DNA of 64,000 nucleotides from Corynebacterium sp. HMSC074A01 (lineage in GTDB: Bacteria > Actinomycetota > Actinomycetes > Mycobacteriales > Mycobacteriaceae): the NCBI RefSeq assembly GCF_001831515.1, contig NZ_KV825618.1, positions 104,205-168,204 on the forward strand, read 5' to 3'. Positions 37,222 through 46,526 of this stretch are shown here, piece by piece. Within the stretch, counting starts at the first letter, position 1, and each line of letters opens with the position of its first letter. Both the position numbers and the translations under genes were made by a program. The notes under the pieces are model-generated. The model had not been told where the DNA came from, did not search any database, and was given only the letters and a program-made list of their open reading frames with translations.

Positions 37222-38241
37222 ATGAGTGCTGCTGATGAGCGCCGCCGCGCGGTGCTGCGCGCAATCGTTGCCGACTACATCGCGCAGCAAGAACCCGTCG
37301 GATCCAAGGCGCTGGTGGAGCGCCACAAGCTGGGCGTGAGCTCGGCGACCATCCGCAACGACATGAGCGTGCTGGAGCAACAGGGCTACATCAGCCAGAC
37401 CCACACCTCCTCGGGGCGCATCCCCACGCAGGCCGGCTACCGCGCGTTTGTCGACGCGCTGCACGACGACGTCAAGCCGCTGTCGGTGGCCGAGCGTCAC
37501 GCCATCCTCGACTTCCTCGAACACGGCGTGGACCTCGAGGACGTGCTGCGCCGCAGCGTGCAGTTGCTCGCGCAGCTGACCAACCAGGCCGCCGTCGTGC
37601 AGCTGCCCAACCTCGAGATCTCCCGGGTCAAGCACTGCGAAGTCGTCGCACTCACACCGACGCGCCTGCTGCTCGTCGTGATCACCGACACCGGGCGCGT
37701 CGACCAGCGCAACGTGGAGCTCGCCAGCCCGCTTGCCGACGCCCACGTGCCCGTGCTCCGCGACCTGCTCAACGACATCCTCGTCGGCCGCACCATGCGC
37801 GAGGCCACCGCCGGGCTGTCCACTCTGCACGCGCGCGCCCCGCGCGAACTCGCCGACGCGGTGTCGCGGTGTACCGCGGTGCTCGTGGACACGCTCGTCG
37901 ACACCACCGCGGACCGGCTGCTCATCGCAGGCGCGGGCAACCTCACTGTGCACCGGCTCGCCGACCTGCACAGCGTCATCGACGCGCTCGAGCAGCAAGT
38001 CGTGGTGCTGAAACTGCTCGCCACCGCCCAAGACATGGAGCGGGTCTCGGTGCGGATCGGGCGCGAAAACGAGAACGAGGAATTTTCCCAGGCAGCAATT
38101 GTTACTACTGCGTATGGAGCCGGCGATGAGGCGCTCGGCGGGCTCGGGGTGGTGGGGCCGACCTACATGGACTACCCCGGTACCATGCAGAAGGTTGCCA
38201 CCGTCGCGCGCTACATCAGCCGCATCCTGCAGGGCGAATGA
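37222..38241 (+). CDS. hrcA: Heat-inducible transcription repressor HrcA
   Basis: 339 residues. The N-terminal winged helix ([40 protein letters not shown]) binds the CIRCE operator; the C-terminal part contains the conserved GAxNL and IGxEN-like segments ([19 protein letters not shown]). It represses groE/dnaK-class genes until GroEL is occupied by misfolded protein. Start ATG 37222 is preceded by AGAGGGAG at good spacing. I found no CIRCE element in this window. Confidence 0.94.
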   Translation: MSAADERRRAVLRAIVADYIAQQEPVGSKALVERHKLGVSSATIRNDMSVLEQQGYISQTHTSSGRIPTQAGYRAFVDALHDDVKPLSVAERHAILDFLEHGVDLEDVLRRSVQLLAQLTNQAAVVQLPNLEISRVKHCEVVALTPTRLLLVVITDTGRVDQRNVELASPLADAHVPVLRDLLNDILVGRTMREATAGLSTLHARAPRELADAVSRCTAVLVDTLVDTTADRLLIAGAGNLTVHRLADLHSVIDALEQQVVVLKLLATAQDMERVSVRIGRENENEEFSQAAIVTTAYGAGDEALGGLGVVGPTYMDYPGTMQKVATVARYISRILQGE

Positions 38242-38290
38242 CGCGGCGTGCGCCGCAAGTGAACGTCTAACACTGTGAAAGGTTTGAATT

Positions 38291-39436
38291 TTGGCACGTG
38301 ACTATTACGGCATCCTCGGCGTGGACCGGGAAGCCACCGAGCAGGAGATTAAGAAGGCGTACCGCAAGCTCGCCCGCAAATACCACCCGGACGTGAACCC
38401 GTCCGAGGAGGCGGAGGAGAAATTCGCGGAGCTCTCGCTCGCCCAGGAGGTGCTGCTGGATCCGAAGAAGCGCAGCATCGTTGACCGCGGCGGCGACCCG
38501 ATGGAGCAGGGGGGCGGCGCGCCCGGCGGTGCTGGCGGTTTCGGCGGCTTTGGCGGCGTCGGCGACATCTTCGAGGCGTTCTTCGGCGGCGGCGCGGGCG
38601 GACGCGAACCGCGCTCCCGCGTCCAGCCGGGCAACGACGCGCTGCTGCGCACCCAGATCACCCTCGAGGAGGCGTTTTCCGGCGTGCGCAAGGAAGTCAC
38701 CGTGGATACCGCGGTGCTGTGCGACAAGTGCCACGGCTCCGGCTCGGAGTCGGGCGCCAAACCGCAGACCTGCGACTACTGCAAGGGTCACGGTGCGGTC
38801 CAGGAGATGCAGCAGTCCTTCCTGGGCAACGTGATGACCACGCATGAGTGCCCGAAGTGCCACGGCTACGGCGAGGTCATTACGGACCCCTGCCGCCAGT
38901 GCGCCGGCGACGGCCGCGTGCGCGCCACCCGCGACCTGACGGTGAAAATCCCGGCCGGCATCGCCTCCGGCATGCGCATCCGCATGGCCGATCAGGGCGA
39001 GGTCGGCCACGGCGGCGGCCCGGCCGGCGACCTCTACGTCGAGGTCCACACCACCCCGCACAAGGTCTTCGCCCGCGAGGGCAACGACCTCCACCTCGAG
39101 CTGCGCCTGCCCATGTACGACGCCGCGCTCGGCACCGAACTGCACGTGGACAACCTGGCTGGCGAGACCACCACGATCACCGTACCCGCAGGCGTGCAGC
39201 CGGGCGAAGAGATCGTGCTTGACGGCGAAGGTATGCCGAAGCTGCGCGCCGAGGGTGCCGGCGACATGATCGCGCACGTCCAGGTGGTCGTGCCGACCGA
39301 GCTGTCGAAGGAGGAGCGCACCAGCCTGGAGAAGCTGCGCGAGGGCCACGCCGATACGGCGCGCGTGCACGCCGGCTCCGACGACGGCGGCGGCGACGGC
39401 TTCTTCTCCCGGATGCGTGACAGGTTCCGTCGCTAA
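38291..39436 (+). CDS. dnaJ: Chaperone DnaJ (DnaJ2 type), TTG start
   Basis: 381 residues. J domain with HPD at 32-34 (KYHPDVNP), Gly-rich segment (about 72-100), four CxxCxGxG zinc repeats ([32 protein letters not shown]; about 140-215), and the C-terminal peptide-binding domains. It stimulates DnaK. The start codon is TTG: the conserved N-terminus begins exactly there and GAAAGG lies 10 nt upstream. The hrcA-dnaJ gap of 49 nt contains a small GCGGC/GCCGC hairpin just past the hrcA stop. rsmE overlaps its stop (TAATG). Confidence 0.95.
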   Translation: MARDYYGILGVDREATEQEIKKAYRKLARKYHPDVNPSEEAEEKFAELSLAQEVLLDPKKRSIVDRGGDPMEQGGGAPGGAGGFGGFGGVGDIFEAFFGGGAGGREPRSRVQPGNDALLRTQITLEEAFSGVRKEVTVDTAVLCDKCHGSGSESGAKPQTCDYCKGHGAVQEMQQSFLGNVMTTHECPKCHGYGEVITDPCRQCAGDGRVRATRDLTVKIPAGIASGMRIRMADQGEVGHGGGPAGDLYVEVHTTPHKVFAREGNDLHLELRLPMYDAALGTELHVDNLAGETTTITVPAGVQPGEEIVLDGEGMPKLRAEGAGDMIAHVQVVVPTELSKEERTSLEKLREGHADTARVHAGSDDGGGDGFFSRMRDRFRR

Positions 39437-40140
39437 TGAGCCTGCCGTACTTCTACGCGCCACAGCCCGCCGACGGTGTGCTCACCGGCGCGGAAGCGAA
39501 ACATGCGAATGTTAAGCGCATCGCGCCCGGCGATCGCATCATGCTTGTCGACGGCACCGGCCACACCGCCGAAGTCACCGTTAGCGAATGCACCCGCGAG
39601 CGCGTTTCCGGCGACGTCGTCGCCGAGCGCACCGTGAAGCCGCCGCAGCCACAGGTGGTGCTGGTGCAGGCAGTGCCGAAGTCGGAGCGCGCCGAGCTCG
39701 CGGTCGACCTCGCAGTCCAGGGCGGCGTCGACGCCATCATCCCGTGGATCTCGCACCGCACCATCGCCCGCTGGAGCGCGGACAAGCAGGACAAACAGGT
39801 GCAGAAGTGGCGCAATCAGGCGATCGCGTCCGCGAAGCAGTCGCGCCGCGCGATCTGGCCGACCGTGCACGACCCGGTCACCACAAACCAGCTCGCCGAG
39901 CGCCTGCGCGGCGCGCGCGCGATCGTGCTGCACGAGGACGCGACCACGCCGATTACGGACGTCGACTTTAGCGGCGTCGAAACGCTGTACGTCCTGGTCG
40001 GCCCGGAGGGCGGGATCGGCCAAGATGAGTTAGATTTGCTCGGGGCCCAGCCCGTGCGGCTGGGGCCGCAGGTCCTGCGCACAGCGAGCGCCGGGTTTGC
40101 GGCACTGTGCGCCATCGGCGCATTGACATCTCGCTGGTAG
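39436..40140 (+). CDS. rsmE: 16S rRNA (uracil-1498-N3)-methyltransferase
   Basis: 234 residues, SPOUT methyltransferase. The C-terminal knot motif is VLVGPEGGIGQDEL followed by LGPQVLRTASAGFAAL. It methylates U1498 of 16S rRNA with SAM. The start overlaps the dnaJ stop by one base, and phoH follows after 13 nt, as in the common dnaJ-rsmE-phoH-ybeY order. Confidence 0.94.
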   Translation: MSLPYFYAPQPADGVLTGAEAKHANVKRIAPGDRIMLVDGTGHTAEVTVSECTRERVSGDVVAERTVKPPQPQVVLVQAVPKSERAELAVDLAVQGGVDAIIPWISHRTIARWSADKQDKQVQKWRNQAIASAKQSRRAIWPTVHDPVTTNQLAERLRGARAIVLHEDATTPITDVDFSGVETLYVLVGPEGGIGQDELDLLGAQPVRLGPQVLRTASAGFAALCAIGALTSRW

Positions 40141-40153
40141 CGTTGGGAGCACA

Positions 40154-41218
40154 ATGCACAATCACAATGACGTGAACACTTCGCACGCCGCGGGCGATTC
40201 GGCGAAGGTGACCCGCAAACTCGATCTCGACTCGGCTTACGCGCAGGCAGTCCTCGGCGTCAACGACGCGAACCTACGGGTACTTAACCGCCAGCTCGCG
40301 GCGAACCTGCACGCGCGCGGCAACACGCTCACGGTGCGCGGCACGGAGGCCGAGGTGGCCTACGCGGCGCGCGTCGTCGACGAGCTGGAGTCCATGGCCC
40401 GCCGCGGCGTACCCGTCGACCAGGACACCGTCGTCCAGGCGGTGCGCATCACGGAGGCGGACGCGCCGGAATCGGCCGCGGAGATCCTCGGCGCGGAGAT
40501 CGTCTCGCGGCGCGGCAAGGTGATCCGCCCGAAGACGGCGGGCCAGCGCGCATACGTCGACGCGATCGACGAGCACACCATCACTTTCGGCATCGGCCCG
40601 GCCGGTTCCGGCAAGACCTACCTCGCGGTGGCAAAGGCGGTGCAGGCGCTGCAGGCTAAGGAGGTCAAGCGCATCATTTTGACCCGCCCCGCGGTGGAGG
40701 CAGGCGAGAAGCTGGGCTTTTTGCCCGGCACGCTCAGCGACAAGATCGACCCGTACCTGCGCCCGCTGTACGACGCGTTGCGCGACATGATCGACCCGGA
40801 GACGATCCCCAAGTTGGTCGACGCCGGCATCATCGAGGTCGCCCCGCTCGCGTACATGCGCGGCCGCACGCTCTCGGACGCGTTCGTGATTCTGGACGAG
40901 GCGCAGAACACGACCGGCGCGCAGATGAAGATGTTCCTCACCCGTCTCGGCTTCGGCTCGAAGATGGTGGTCACTGGCGATATTTCCCAGGTGGATCTGC
41001 CGCGCGGCACGGTCTCGGGCCTGCGCGTGGCGCGTCGCATCCTCGCCAACATTGAGGACATCGCGTTTCAGGAGATGCGCGGCGAGGACGTCGTGCGCCA
41101 TCACCTGATTTCCCGCATCGTCGCCGCGTACGACCGGCACGATGCCCAGAATTCGATGCGCTATGAGAAGCGTCAGCGCGAGATTGAGCGCGAGCGCGAA
41201 CAGGAGGCCAAGCAGTGA
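40154..41218 (+). CDS. phoH: PhoH-like ATPase
   Basis: 354 residues. After an N-terminal KH-like region, the ATPase domain has Walker [16 protein letters not shown] (about 148-162) and Walker [11 protein letters not shown]. PhoH proteins are SF1-like ATPases connected with RNA or ribosome quality control, often next to ybeY. The gene overlaps ybeY by 4 nt (GTGA), which suggests coupled synthesis. Confidence 0.94.
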   Translation: MHNHNDVNTSHAAGDSAKVTRKLDLDSAYAQAVLGVNDANLRVLNRQLAANLHARGNTLTVRGTEAEVAYAARVVDELESMARRGVPVDQDTVVQAVRITEADAPESAAEILGAEIVSRRGKVIRPKTAGQRAYVDAIDEHTITFGIGPAGSGKTYLAVAKAVQALQAKEVKRIILTRPAVEAGEKLGFLPGTLSDKIDPYLRPLYDALRDMIDPETIPKLVDAGIIEVAPLAYMRGRTLSDAFVILDEAQNTTGAQMKMFLTRLGFGSKMVVTGDISQVDLPRGTVSGLRVARRILANIEDIAFQEMRGEDVVRHHLISRIVAAYDRHDAQNSMRYEKRQREIEREREQEAKQ

Positions 41219-41787
41219 GCATTGAGGTTCTCAACGAGTCCGGAGAGGCGGAAGTCAATGAGCAAATGCTTATCGACGTCTGCTCGTTCGCACTCCAAGC
41301 GATGGACGTCCACCCCGACACCGAGGCCACCATCACGCTCGTCGACGAAGCGACGATGGCGGATCTCCACGTGCGCTGGATGGACCTGGAGGGCCCCACG
41401 GATGTGATGAGCTTCCCCATGGACGAGCTGACCCCGGGCGGCGGACGCCCCGACGCGAACCCGCTCGGCGCGGCGATGCTCGGCGACATCATCCTGTGCC
41501 CGGCATTCGACCGTAAGCAGGCCGAAATGGCCGGCCACGACCTCGCCCACGAGCTCGCGCTGCTCACCGTCCACGGCGTGCTGCACCTGTTGGGCTACGA
41601 CCACATCCAGCCCGCCGACGAGCGTGAGATGTTCGCGCTGCAGAACGAGATCCTCGCCGACTGGTACGACTCCCTAGCGGCCCGCGACGTCGAATACCAG
41701 CCCAAGCCCACCGGCCCGCACGCATTTCCATCGGCTGCAGACCGCGAGGAGCTCGACCGCCGGATGCGCGAGCGGGGAGAAAACTAG
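41215..41787 (+). CDS. ybeY: Endoribonuclease YbeY
   Basis: 190 residues. The zinc site [11 protein letters not shown] (three His, about 122-132) is diagnostic, and [10 protein letters not shown] is the other conserved motif. YbeY matures 16S rRNA 3' ends and takes part in 70S quality control. It is somewhat longer than E. coli YbeY because of a C-terminal tail (about 160-190). It starts with GTG inside the phoH end and is followed 6 nt later by the CorC-type gene. Confidence 0.95.
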   Translation: MSIEVLNESGEAEVNEQMLIDVCSFALQAMDVHPDTEATITLVDEATMADLHVRWMDLEGPTDVMSFPMDELTPGGGRPDANPLGAAMLGDIILCPAFDRKQAEMAGHDLAHELALLTVHGVLHLLGYDHIQPADEREMFALQNEILADWYDSLAARDVEYQPKPTGPHAFPSAADREELDRRMRERGEN

Positions 41788-41793
41788 ACTTTT

Positions 41794-43116
41794 ATGCATC
41801 ACACCATCATCTATGGCGTTGTCACGGTTGTGGCGATGCTGCTTTCGGGCCTATTCGGCTCTGTAGAATCCGCTCTGTCACCGGTGTCCCGCGCTCGCGT
41901 GGAAAACATGGTCAAGGACGAGGTAGCGGGCGCGCCCGCGCTGCTGCGCGTAGTCAACTCGCGTGCAAACCACATCAATATGCTGGTCATGCTGCGCACC
42001 GTGCTGGACATCACCGCGGCCGTGTTCGCGGCGATGACGGCGATGGACTTGATTGAGCAAGATGCGTGGGCGATCACCGCTGCCGTGGTGGCGGTGGCGC
42101 TGCTGCAATTCGGCATCATCGGCGTCTTCGCCCGCACCGCCGGCAAGCGCAACCCATATACGATTTCTTTGAAGGCCGCGCAGTGGCTGGTGCTCTTCCA
42201 CGCAGTGTTCGGCCCGGTAGCCCGCGGGCTGATCAAGTTGGGCAACGTGTTCCACCCCGGCGAGGATTTCCGTGACGGCCCTTATGCCACCGAGGTGGAG
42301 TTGCGCGAAGCCGTCGACATCGCGCAGGAAAAGGGCGTGGTGGAAACAACCGAGGGGCGGATGATCCAGAACATCTTCGACCTCGCCTCGACGCCCGCCC
42401 GCCAAGTGATGGTGCCGCGACCCGAGATGATCTGGATCGAAGGCGAGAAGACGGCACGCCAGGCGACCAGCCTGATGGTGCGCTCCGGGCATTCGCGCGT
42501 GCCGCTGATCGGCGACAGCGTCGACGAGATCGTCGGTGTCTCCTACCTGAAGGACATGTTCGGCCCGAACGGCGCGCCAGTCGCCGCGTCCACGGTGCTC
42601 ACCGAGTTCATGCGCGAGCCGCTATTCGTGCCGGAGTCGAAGCCGCTCGACGAGCTGCTGCGGCAGATGCAGCAGCAGAACATGCACATCGCGATCGTCA
42701 TCGACGAGTTCGGCAACGTCGCCGGTCTGCTCACAATGGAGGACCTGCTGGAGGAAATCGTCGGCGAGATCACCGACGAGTACGACGAGGACGAGGACGC
42801 CCCGATCGAGCAGGTCGGCGAGCGCCGCTTCCGCGCGCAATCCCGCCTGCCGCTCGACGACCTTGTCGACTACCTCGAGGACCACTTCGACTACACGGTG
42901 GAGTTCGACGACGCGCTCACCGACTCCGTCGACACCGTCGCCGGCCTCTTGTCCTACCAGCTGGGCCGCGTCCCGTTGCCGGGCTCATCGACCGTCATCG
43001 ACGGCGTGCGCTACACCGCCGAGGGCGGCTTCGACCGCCGCGGCCGGATCAAGACCCGCACCGTGCTTATCGACGTCCCCGCCCAACCCGCCGAACCCTT
43101 CGCCCCCGAAGCCTAG
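41794..43116 (+). CDS. CNNM/CorC-family transporter (hemolysin C-like)
   Basis: 440 residues. It has an N-terminal DUF21 membrane domain of about four helices (1-145), a CBS pair (RQVMVPRPEMIWIEGEK and HIAIVIDEFGNVAGLLTMED) and a C-terminal CorC_HlyC domain. Members move or sense divalent cations such as Mg2+. It completes the phoH-ybeY-corC run. In many relatives era follows at once; here about 6.4 kb of other genes lie between. Confidence 0.92.
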   Translation: MHHTIIYGVVTVVAMLLSGLFGSVESALSPVSRARVENMVKDEVAGAPALLRVVNSRANHINMLVMLRTVLDITAAVFAAMTAMDLIEQDAWAITAAVVAVALLQFGIIGVFARTAGKRNPYTISLKAAQWLVLFHAVFGPVARGLIKLGNVFHPGEDFRDGPYATEVELREAVDIAQEKGVVETTEGRMIQNIFDLASTPARQVMVPRPEMIWIEGEKTARQATSLMVRSGHSRVPLIGDSVDEIVGVSYLKDMFGPNGAPVAASTVLTEFMREPLFVPESKPLDELLRQMQQQNMHIAIVIDEFGNVAGLLTMEDLLEEIVGEITDEYDEDEDAPIEQVGERRFRAQSRLPLDDLVDYLEDHFDYTVEFDDALTDSVDTVAGLLSYQLGRVPLPGSSTVIDGVRYTAEGGFDRRGRIKTRTVLIDVPAQPAEPFAPEA

Positions 43117-43157
43117 ACTTTGTCCGCCCTTAACGCGGGCGTTGTGCGGCGCGGGTG

Positions 43158-43163
43158 CACAAT
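43158..43163 (+). promoter_or_regulatory. Possible -10 box of first pyridoxal kinase gene
   Basis: CACAAT, 7 nt before the ATG at 43171, with no ribosome-binding site. Confidence 0.35.
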
Positions 43164-43170
43164 AGGTGCC

Positions 43171-44022
43171 ATGAGCAACATTCTCTCTATCCAGTCGGCC
43201 GTCGCCTACGGGCACGTTGGCAACTCGGCCGCCGTGTTCCCGCTGCAGCGCATCGGCCACGAGGTGTGGCCAGTCTACACCGTCAACTTCTCCAACCACA
43301 CCGGTTACGGCCACTGGACGGGCCCGATGATCCCGGCGGCCGACGTCGCAGAGATCATTACCGGCATGGATGAGCGCGGCGCACTCGAGCGCGTCGACGC
43401 TGTACTGTCCGGCTACCAGGGCGGCGACGACATCGCCGACGTCATCATCGACGCAGTCGCGCAGGTCAAGGCGAAGAACCCGAACGCGATCTACGCCTGC
43501 GACCCCGTGATGGGCAACGCGAAATCCGGCTGCCACGTCTCCGACAACATCCCGCCGCTGCTGCGCGACAAGGTCGTGCCGGTCGCGGATCTGATCACGC
43601 CGAACCAGTTCGAGCTGGGCTACCTCACTGAGCGCGACGTGACCGACCTCGATTCCACGCTTGCCGCCGTCGACGCTGCCCGCGACATGGGGCCGTCGAC
43701 CGTGCTGGTCACCTCCGTCGAGCGCCCCGACGCACCGGAGGACACCATCGAGATGCTCGCCGTCGACGACAACGGCGCGTGGATCGTGCGCACCCCGCGC
43801 CTGCCGTTCAAGCGCAACGGCTCCGGCGACGTGACCGCGGCCCTGTTTACCGGCCATTACCTGCGCGGCGGGGACGCAGCCGACGCCCTCGCGCGCACCG
43901 CCAGCTCCGTCTACGACATGCTGCGGATGACCTTCGAGACCGACTCGCCGGAGCTGAAGCTGGTCGAGGCGCAGGACTACTACGCCGACCCGCAGCTGCA
44001 GTTCAGCGTGGAAAAACTGTAG
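43171..44022 (+). CDS. pdxY: Pyridoxal kinase PdxY, copy 1
   Basis: 283 residues, ribokinase-like fold. PdxY landmarks are QSAVAYGHVGNSAAVFPLQR, VNFSNHTGYGHW, CDPVMGN, DLITPNQFEL and the anion-hole/catalytic GSGDVTAALF. It phosphorylates pyridoxal to pyridoxal 5'-phosphate in the salvage route. A paralogue starts on the last base of its stop codon, giving a tandem pair with nearly identical N-terminal 25 residues. Confidence 0.9.
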   Translation: MSNILSIQSAVAYGHVGNSAAVFPLQRIGHEVWPVYTVNFSNHTGYGHWTGPMIPAADVAEIITGMDERGALERVDAVLSGYQGGDDIADVIIDAVAQVKAKNPNAIYACDPVMGNAKSGCHVSDNIPPLLRDKVVPVADLITPNQFELGYLTERDVTDLDSTLAAVDAARDMGPSTVLVTSVERPDAPEDTIEMLAVDDNGAWIVRTPRLPFKRNGSGDVTAALFTGHYLRGGDAADALARTASSVYDMLRMTFETDSPELKLVEAQDYYADPQLQFSVEKL

Positions 44023-44840
44023 TGAACATCATCTCGTTGCAGTCTGCGGTGGCATACGGGCACGTCGGCAACTCGGCCGCCGTGTTCCCCATGCAGCGGC
44101 TGGGCCACGAGGTGTGGCCGGTGCACACCGTCAACTTTTCCAACCACACCGAGTACCCCACGTGGCGCGGCCCGGTTCTCGGCGCGGACACGGTGCGCGA
44201 GATCTTGCGCGGCATGGAGTTCGCGTTCCCGCAGGTCGACCTGTTTGTCAGCGGCTACCTGGGCACCGCAGAGATGGCGGAGGTGGTCCACGACGCCGTC
44301 GTAGCCATCAAGCAGGCGAACCCGCAGGCGCGGTACGTGTGCGACCCGGTCATCGGCAACGCGGAGGTCGGCTCGTTCGTCAGCGACGACATCCCGGACG
44401 TCTACACGGACACGCTCATCCCGCTTGCCGACGCCATCACGCCCAACCAATGGGAACTCGAACTCCTCACCGGCCAGCGCCTCGACCCGGCTGATACCGC
44501 CTACACCGAAACGCTCGCGGACGCGGCGCGGTCGCTGTGCGAAAATGCGCTGATCACGTCTGTGGAGACGGGGGATCCGGCGACGATTGGGATGGTCGAC
44601 GTGGCGTCGGCAAGCGTGCGGCGCATCGACGCCCCACGGCTCGGCGGCAACGTCGTCGGCGCGGGCGATCTGGCTACCGCGCTGTACGCCGCGCTTATCG
44701 ACGCCCCGCAGCACGACCGCCTAACCCACCTCGCCGGAACGATGGGGGCGATGGTGCGCGCCGTGCGCGAGCGCGGGCTTGACGAGCTGCCGCTGATCGA
44801 GCTGCAGGACTGCATCGTCGACCCCGCGCGGACGGCCTAG
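44022..44840 (+). CDS. Pyridoxal kinase PdxY-like, copy 2
   Basis: 272 residues from GTG 44022 (TAGTG overlap with copy 1). The N-terminus (QSAVAYGHVGNSAAVFPMQR) is almost the same as copy 1; further on it diverges, with CDPVIGN, DAITPNQWEL, and GAGDLATALY in place of GSGDVTAALF. All core motifs are kept, so it is probably active, perhaps with another B6 vitamer. It overlaps the convergent formamidase gene by 4 nt. Confidence 0.86.
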   Translation: MNIISLQSAVAYGHVGNSAAVFPMQRLGHEVWPVHTVNFSNHTEYPTWRGPVLGADTVREILRGMEFAFPQVDLFVSGYLGTAEMAEVVHDAVVAIKQANPQARYVCDPVIGNAEVGSFVSDDIPDVYTDTLIPLADAITPNQWELELLTGQRLDPADTAYTETLADAARSLCENALITSVETGDPATIGMVDVASASVRRIDAPRLGGNVVGAGDLATALYAALIDAPQHDRLTHLAGTMGAMVRAVRERGLDELPLIELQDCIVDPARTA

Positions 44841-46090
44841 TCGAACGACGAGCGCGGCGCGCCGATACCCGGATCGATGCGCGGCGGTTCGCCGGCACCG
44901 GGGCGGATATCGATGTCGAAGATTTCCGTCGGCAGGTACACCGTGGCGCACGCATTCGGAATGTCCACGACGCCGGAGAAACGCCCCTCGATCGGCGCGG
45001 CACCCAACAGGAGGTAGGCCTGCTCCGGCGACCAGCCAAACGTGGTGAGGTAGTCGATGGCGTGCAGGCACGCGCGCTGGTAGGCGAGCTGCGAGTCGAG
45101 GTAGCGCTGCTCGCCGTCGAGCGTGACGGAGGTGCCGGAGAACGCGAGCCACTGGCTGTAGCGCGGCTCGACGTTGCCGGGCATGAAGATGGCGTTTTCG
45201 CTCACGCCGTACTTCGCCATGCCGTCTTTGATGACGTCGACGTGAACGTCGATGAAGCCGCCCATCTCGATGCCACCGCAGAAGGTGATCTCGCCGTCGC
45301 CCTGGGAGAAGTGGAGGTCGCCGACGGAGAAGTTCGCGCCGTCGACGAAGACGGGGTAGAACACGCGCGTGCCCTTGGACAGGTTCTTGATGTCCTGGTT
45401 GCCGCCGTTTTCGCGCGGCGGGGCAGTACGCGCACCTTCGCCGGCGACGCGGTCGAAGTCGGCACCGGTCAGCGAGCCAAGGATGGCCTGCTCTGGCTCG
45501 GGCGGCAGCGCGAGCGGTGGGACGCGCTCGGGGTCGGTGGCGATGAGCGCTGCTTCGCGCTGGTTCCAGGTATTCAGCAGCTCGTGGGAGGGCGCGGTGC
45601 CCATAAGGCCGGGGTGGATGATGCCAGTGAAGCTCACTCCTGGGATGTGGCGGGAAGTGGCGGTCTGGCCTTTGAAATCCCAGACGGCCTTGTAGGCGTC
45701 GGGGAATTGGTCGGTGAGGAAGCTACCGCCGTTCTTCTTGGCGAAGATACCGGTGTAGCCCCAGCCCTGACCAGCGAGCGGGCCTTCTTCTTGTGGGATC
45801 GGCCCTACGTCGAGGATGTCGACGATGAGCAGGTCGCCCGGCTTTGCACCCTCGATGCGGAACGGGCCTGACAGCGCATGGACTTTGTTCAGCGGTGCGT
45901 CGCGGATGTCGTCGGCGCTGTCGTCGTTGTGGATGTCGCCGTCGAACCACTCGCGGCAGTCGATGCGGAAAGAGTCGCCGGGCTGCACTGTGGTAACGGG
46001 CGGGATGTCGGGGTGCCAGCGGTTGTGGCCGACGTGCTCCTGTTCGGGGAACGTCTTCGTTGAATCGAGTGGGAAGAGATTCTGAGGCAT
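44837..46090 (-). CDS. fmdA: Acetamidase/formamidase
   Basis: 417 residues of the FmdA_AmdA family. Landmarks are PPVTTVQPGDSFRIDCREW, the conserved HVHPG-equivalent region around FTGIIHPGLMGTAP, GGNQDIKNLSKGTRVFYPVFV, and LHFSQGDGEITFCGGIEM. It hydrolyses formamide (or acetamide) to ammonia and formate for nitrogen supply. fmdB lies 8 nt upstream in the same unit. Confidence 0.93.
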   Translation of the reverse strand: MPQNLFPLDSTKTFPEQEHVGHNRWHPDIPPVTTVQPGDSFRIDCREWFDGDIHNDDSADDIRDAPLNKVHALSGPFRIEGAKPGDLLIVDILDVGPIPQEEGPLAGQGWGYTGIFAKKNGGSFLTDQFPDAYKAVWDFKGQTATSRHIPGVSFTGIIHPGLMGTAPSHELLNTWNQREAALIATDPERVPPLALPPEPEQAILGSLTGADFDRVAGEGARTAPPRENGGNQDIKNLSKGTRVFYPVFVDGANFSVGDLHFSQGDGEITFCGGIEMGGFIDVHVDVIKDGMAKYGVSENAIFMPGNVEPRYSQWLAFSGTSVTLDGEQRYLDSQLAYQRACLHAIDYLTTFGWSPEQAYLLLGAAPIEGRFSGVVDIPNACATVYLPTEIFDIDIRPGAGEPPRIDPGIGAPRSSFD

Positions 46091-46098
46091 GGTTCCTC

Positions 46099-46386
46099 CT
46101 AGGGTTTGGGCAGTTTTGCGTGTTGTGGGTTGTGCGAAACTGGGGTGGCGCGGCGGTTACCTGAACGCGGTACCGAGTTGACCACTGCGGGTTCGTACGC
46201 ACTCTTCTGTGTTGCTTCGACGAGGCGGGCTTTCCGCTTGTCGACGCCCGCCACCGCAGGCGCGCTGATCACCCGGGTCGCCTCGTCGCCGCAGGTTTTG
46301 CACTCGGTGGTGCGGGTGTCCGAGGACATCGGCAAGAGTCGCTCCGTGGTGTGGCCGGTGTGGCAGCGGAATTCGTAGAACGGCAT
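46099..46386 (-). CDS. fmdB: FmdB-type zinc-ribbon protein
   Basis: 95 residues. The N-terminal MPFYEFRC and a second knuckle ECKTCG define the FmdB putative regulatory family. The first knuckle reads C-H-T-G-H instead of CxxC, so metal binding may use His. The basic tail (NRRATPVSHNPQHAKLPKP) is disordered. FmdB is thought to regulate formamidase expression; it is the first gene of the fmdBA unit. Confidence 0.85.
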   Translation of the reverse strand: MPFYEFRCHTGHTTERLLPMSSDTRTTECKTCGDEATRVISAPAVAGVDKRKARLVEATQKSAYEPAVVNSVPRSGNRRATPVSHNPQHAKLPKP

Positions 46387-46430
46387 GTCGCTCGCTTTCG
46401 TGTCGTTATGCGGGTCACGGAAGTGGCACC

Positions 46431-46459
46431 AGTGTAATGCCAGTGACAAAAAGTGTCTT
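46431..46459 (-). promoter_or_regulatory. Candidate promoter of fmdBA
   Basis: On the minus strand AAGACA and TACACT are separated by 17 nt, 45 nt before the fmdB ATG. The repeated CACTGG around the -10 (46444-46425) could be a regulator site. No AmtR-like box was seen. Confidence 0.4.
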
Positions 46460-46514
46460 GCGTGAACGCCCTCTCCTGGGGGTGCCCACGAGGTGCGCTG
46501 CAGGTCCTGGCCGT

Positions 46515-46520
46515 TACGGT
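46515..46520 (+). promoter_or_regulatory. Possible -10 box of the PF09818-type ATPase gene
   Basis: TACGGT, 6 nt before the ATG at 46527; leaderless spacing. Confidence 0.35.
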
Positions 46521-46526
46521 GGCGGT

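Noticed and set aside
40123..40128. TTGACA before phoH as a -35 box
   Set aside because: No -10-like hexamer occurs 16-18 nt downstream; it is inside the rsmE coding end.
41785..41790. TAGACT before the CorC-type gene as a leaderless promoter
   Set aside because: It ends only 3 nt from the ATG, too close for transcription to start at or before the start codon.
46387..46526. AmtR (nitrogen) operator in front of fmdBA
   Set aside because: No CTAT-N6-ATAG-like sequence is present in the gap.
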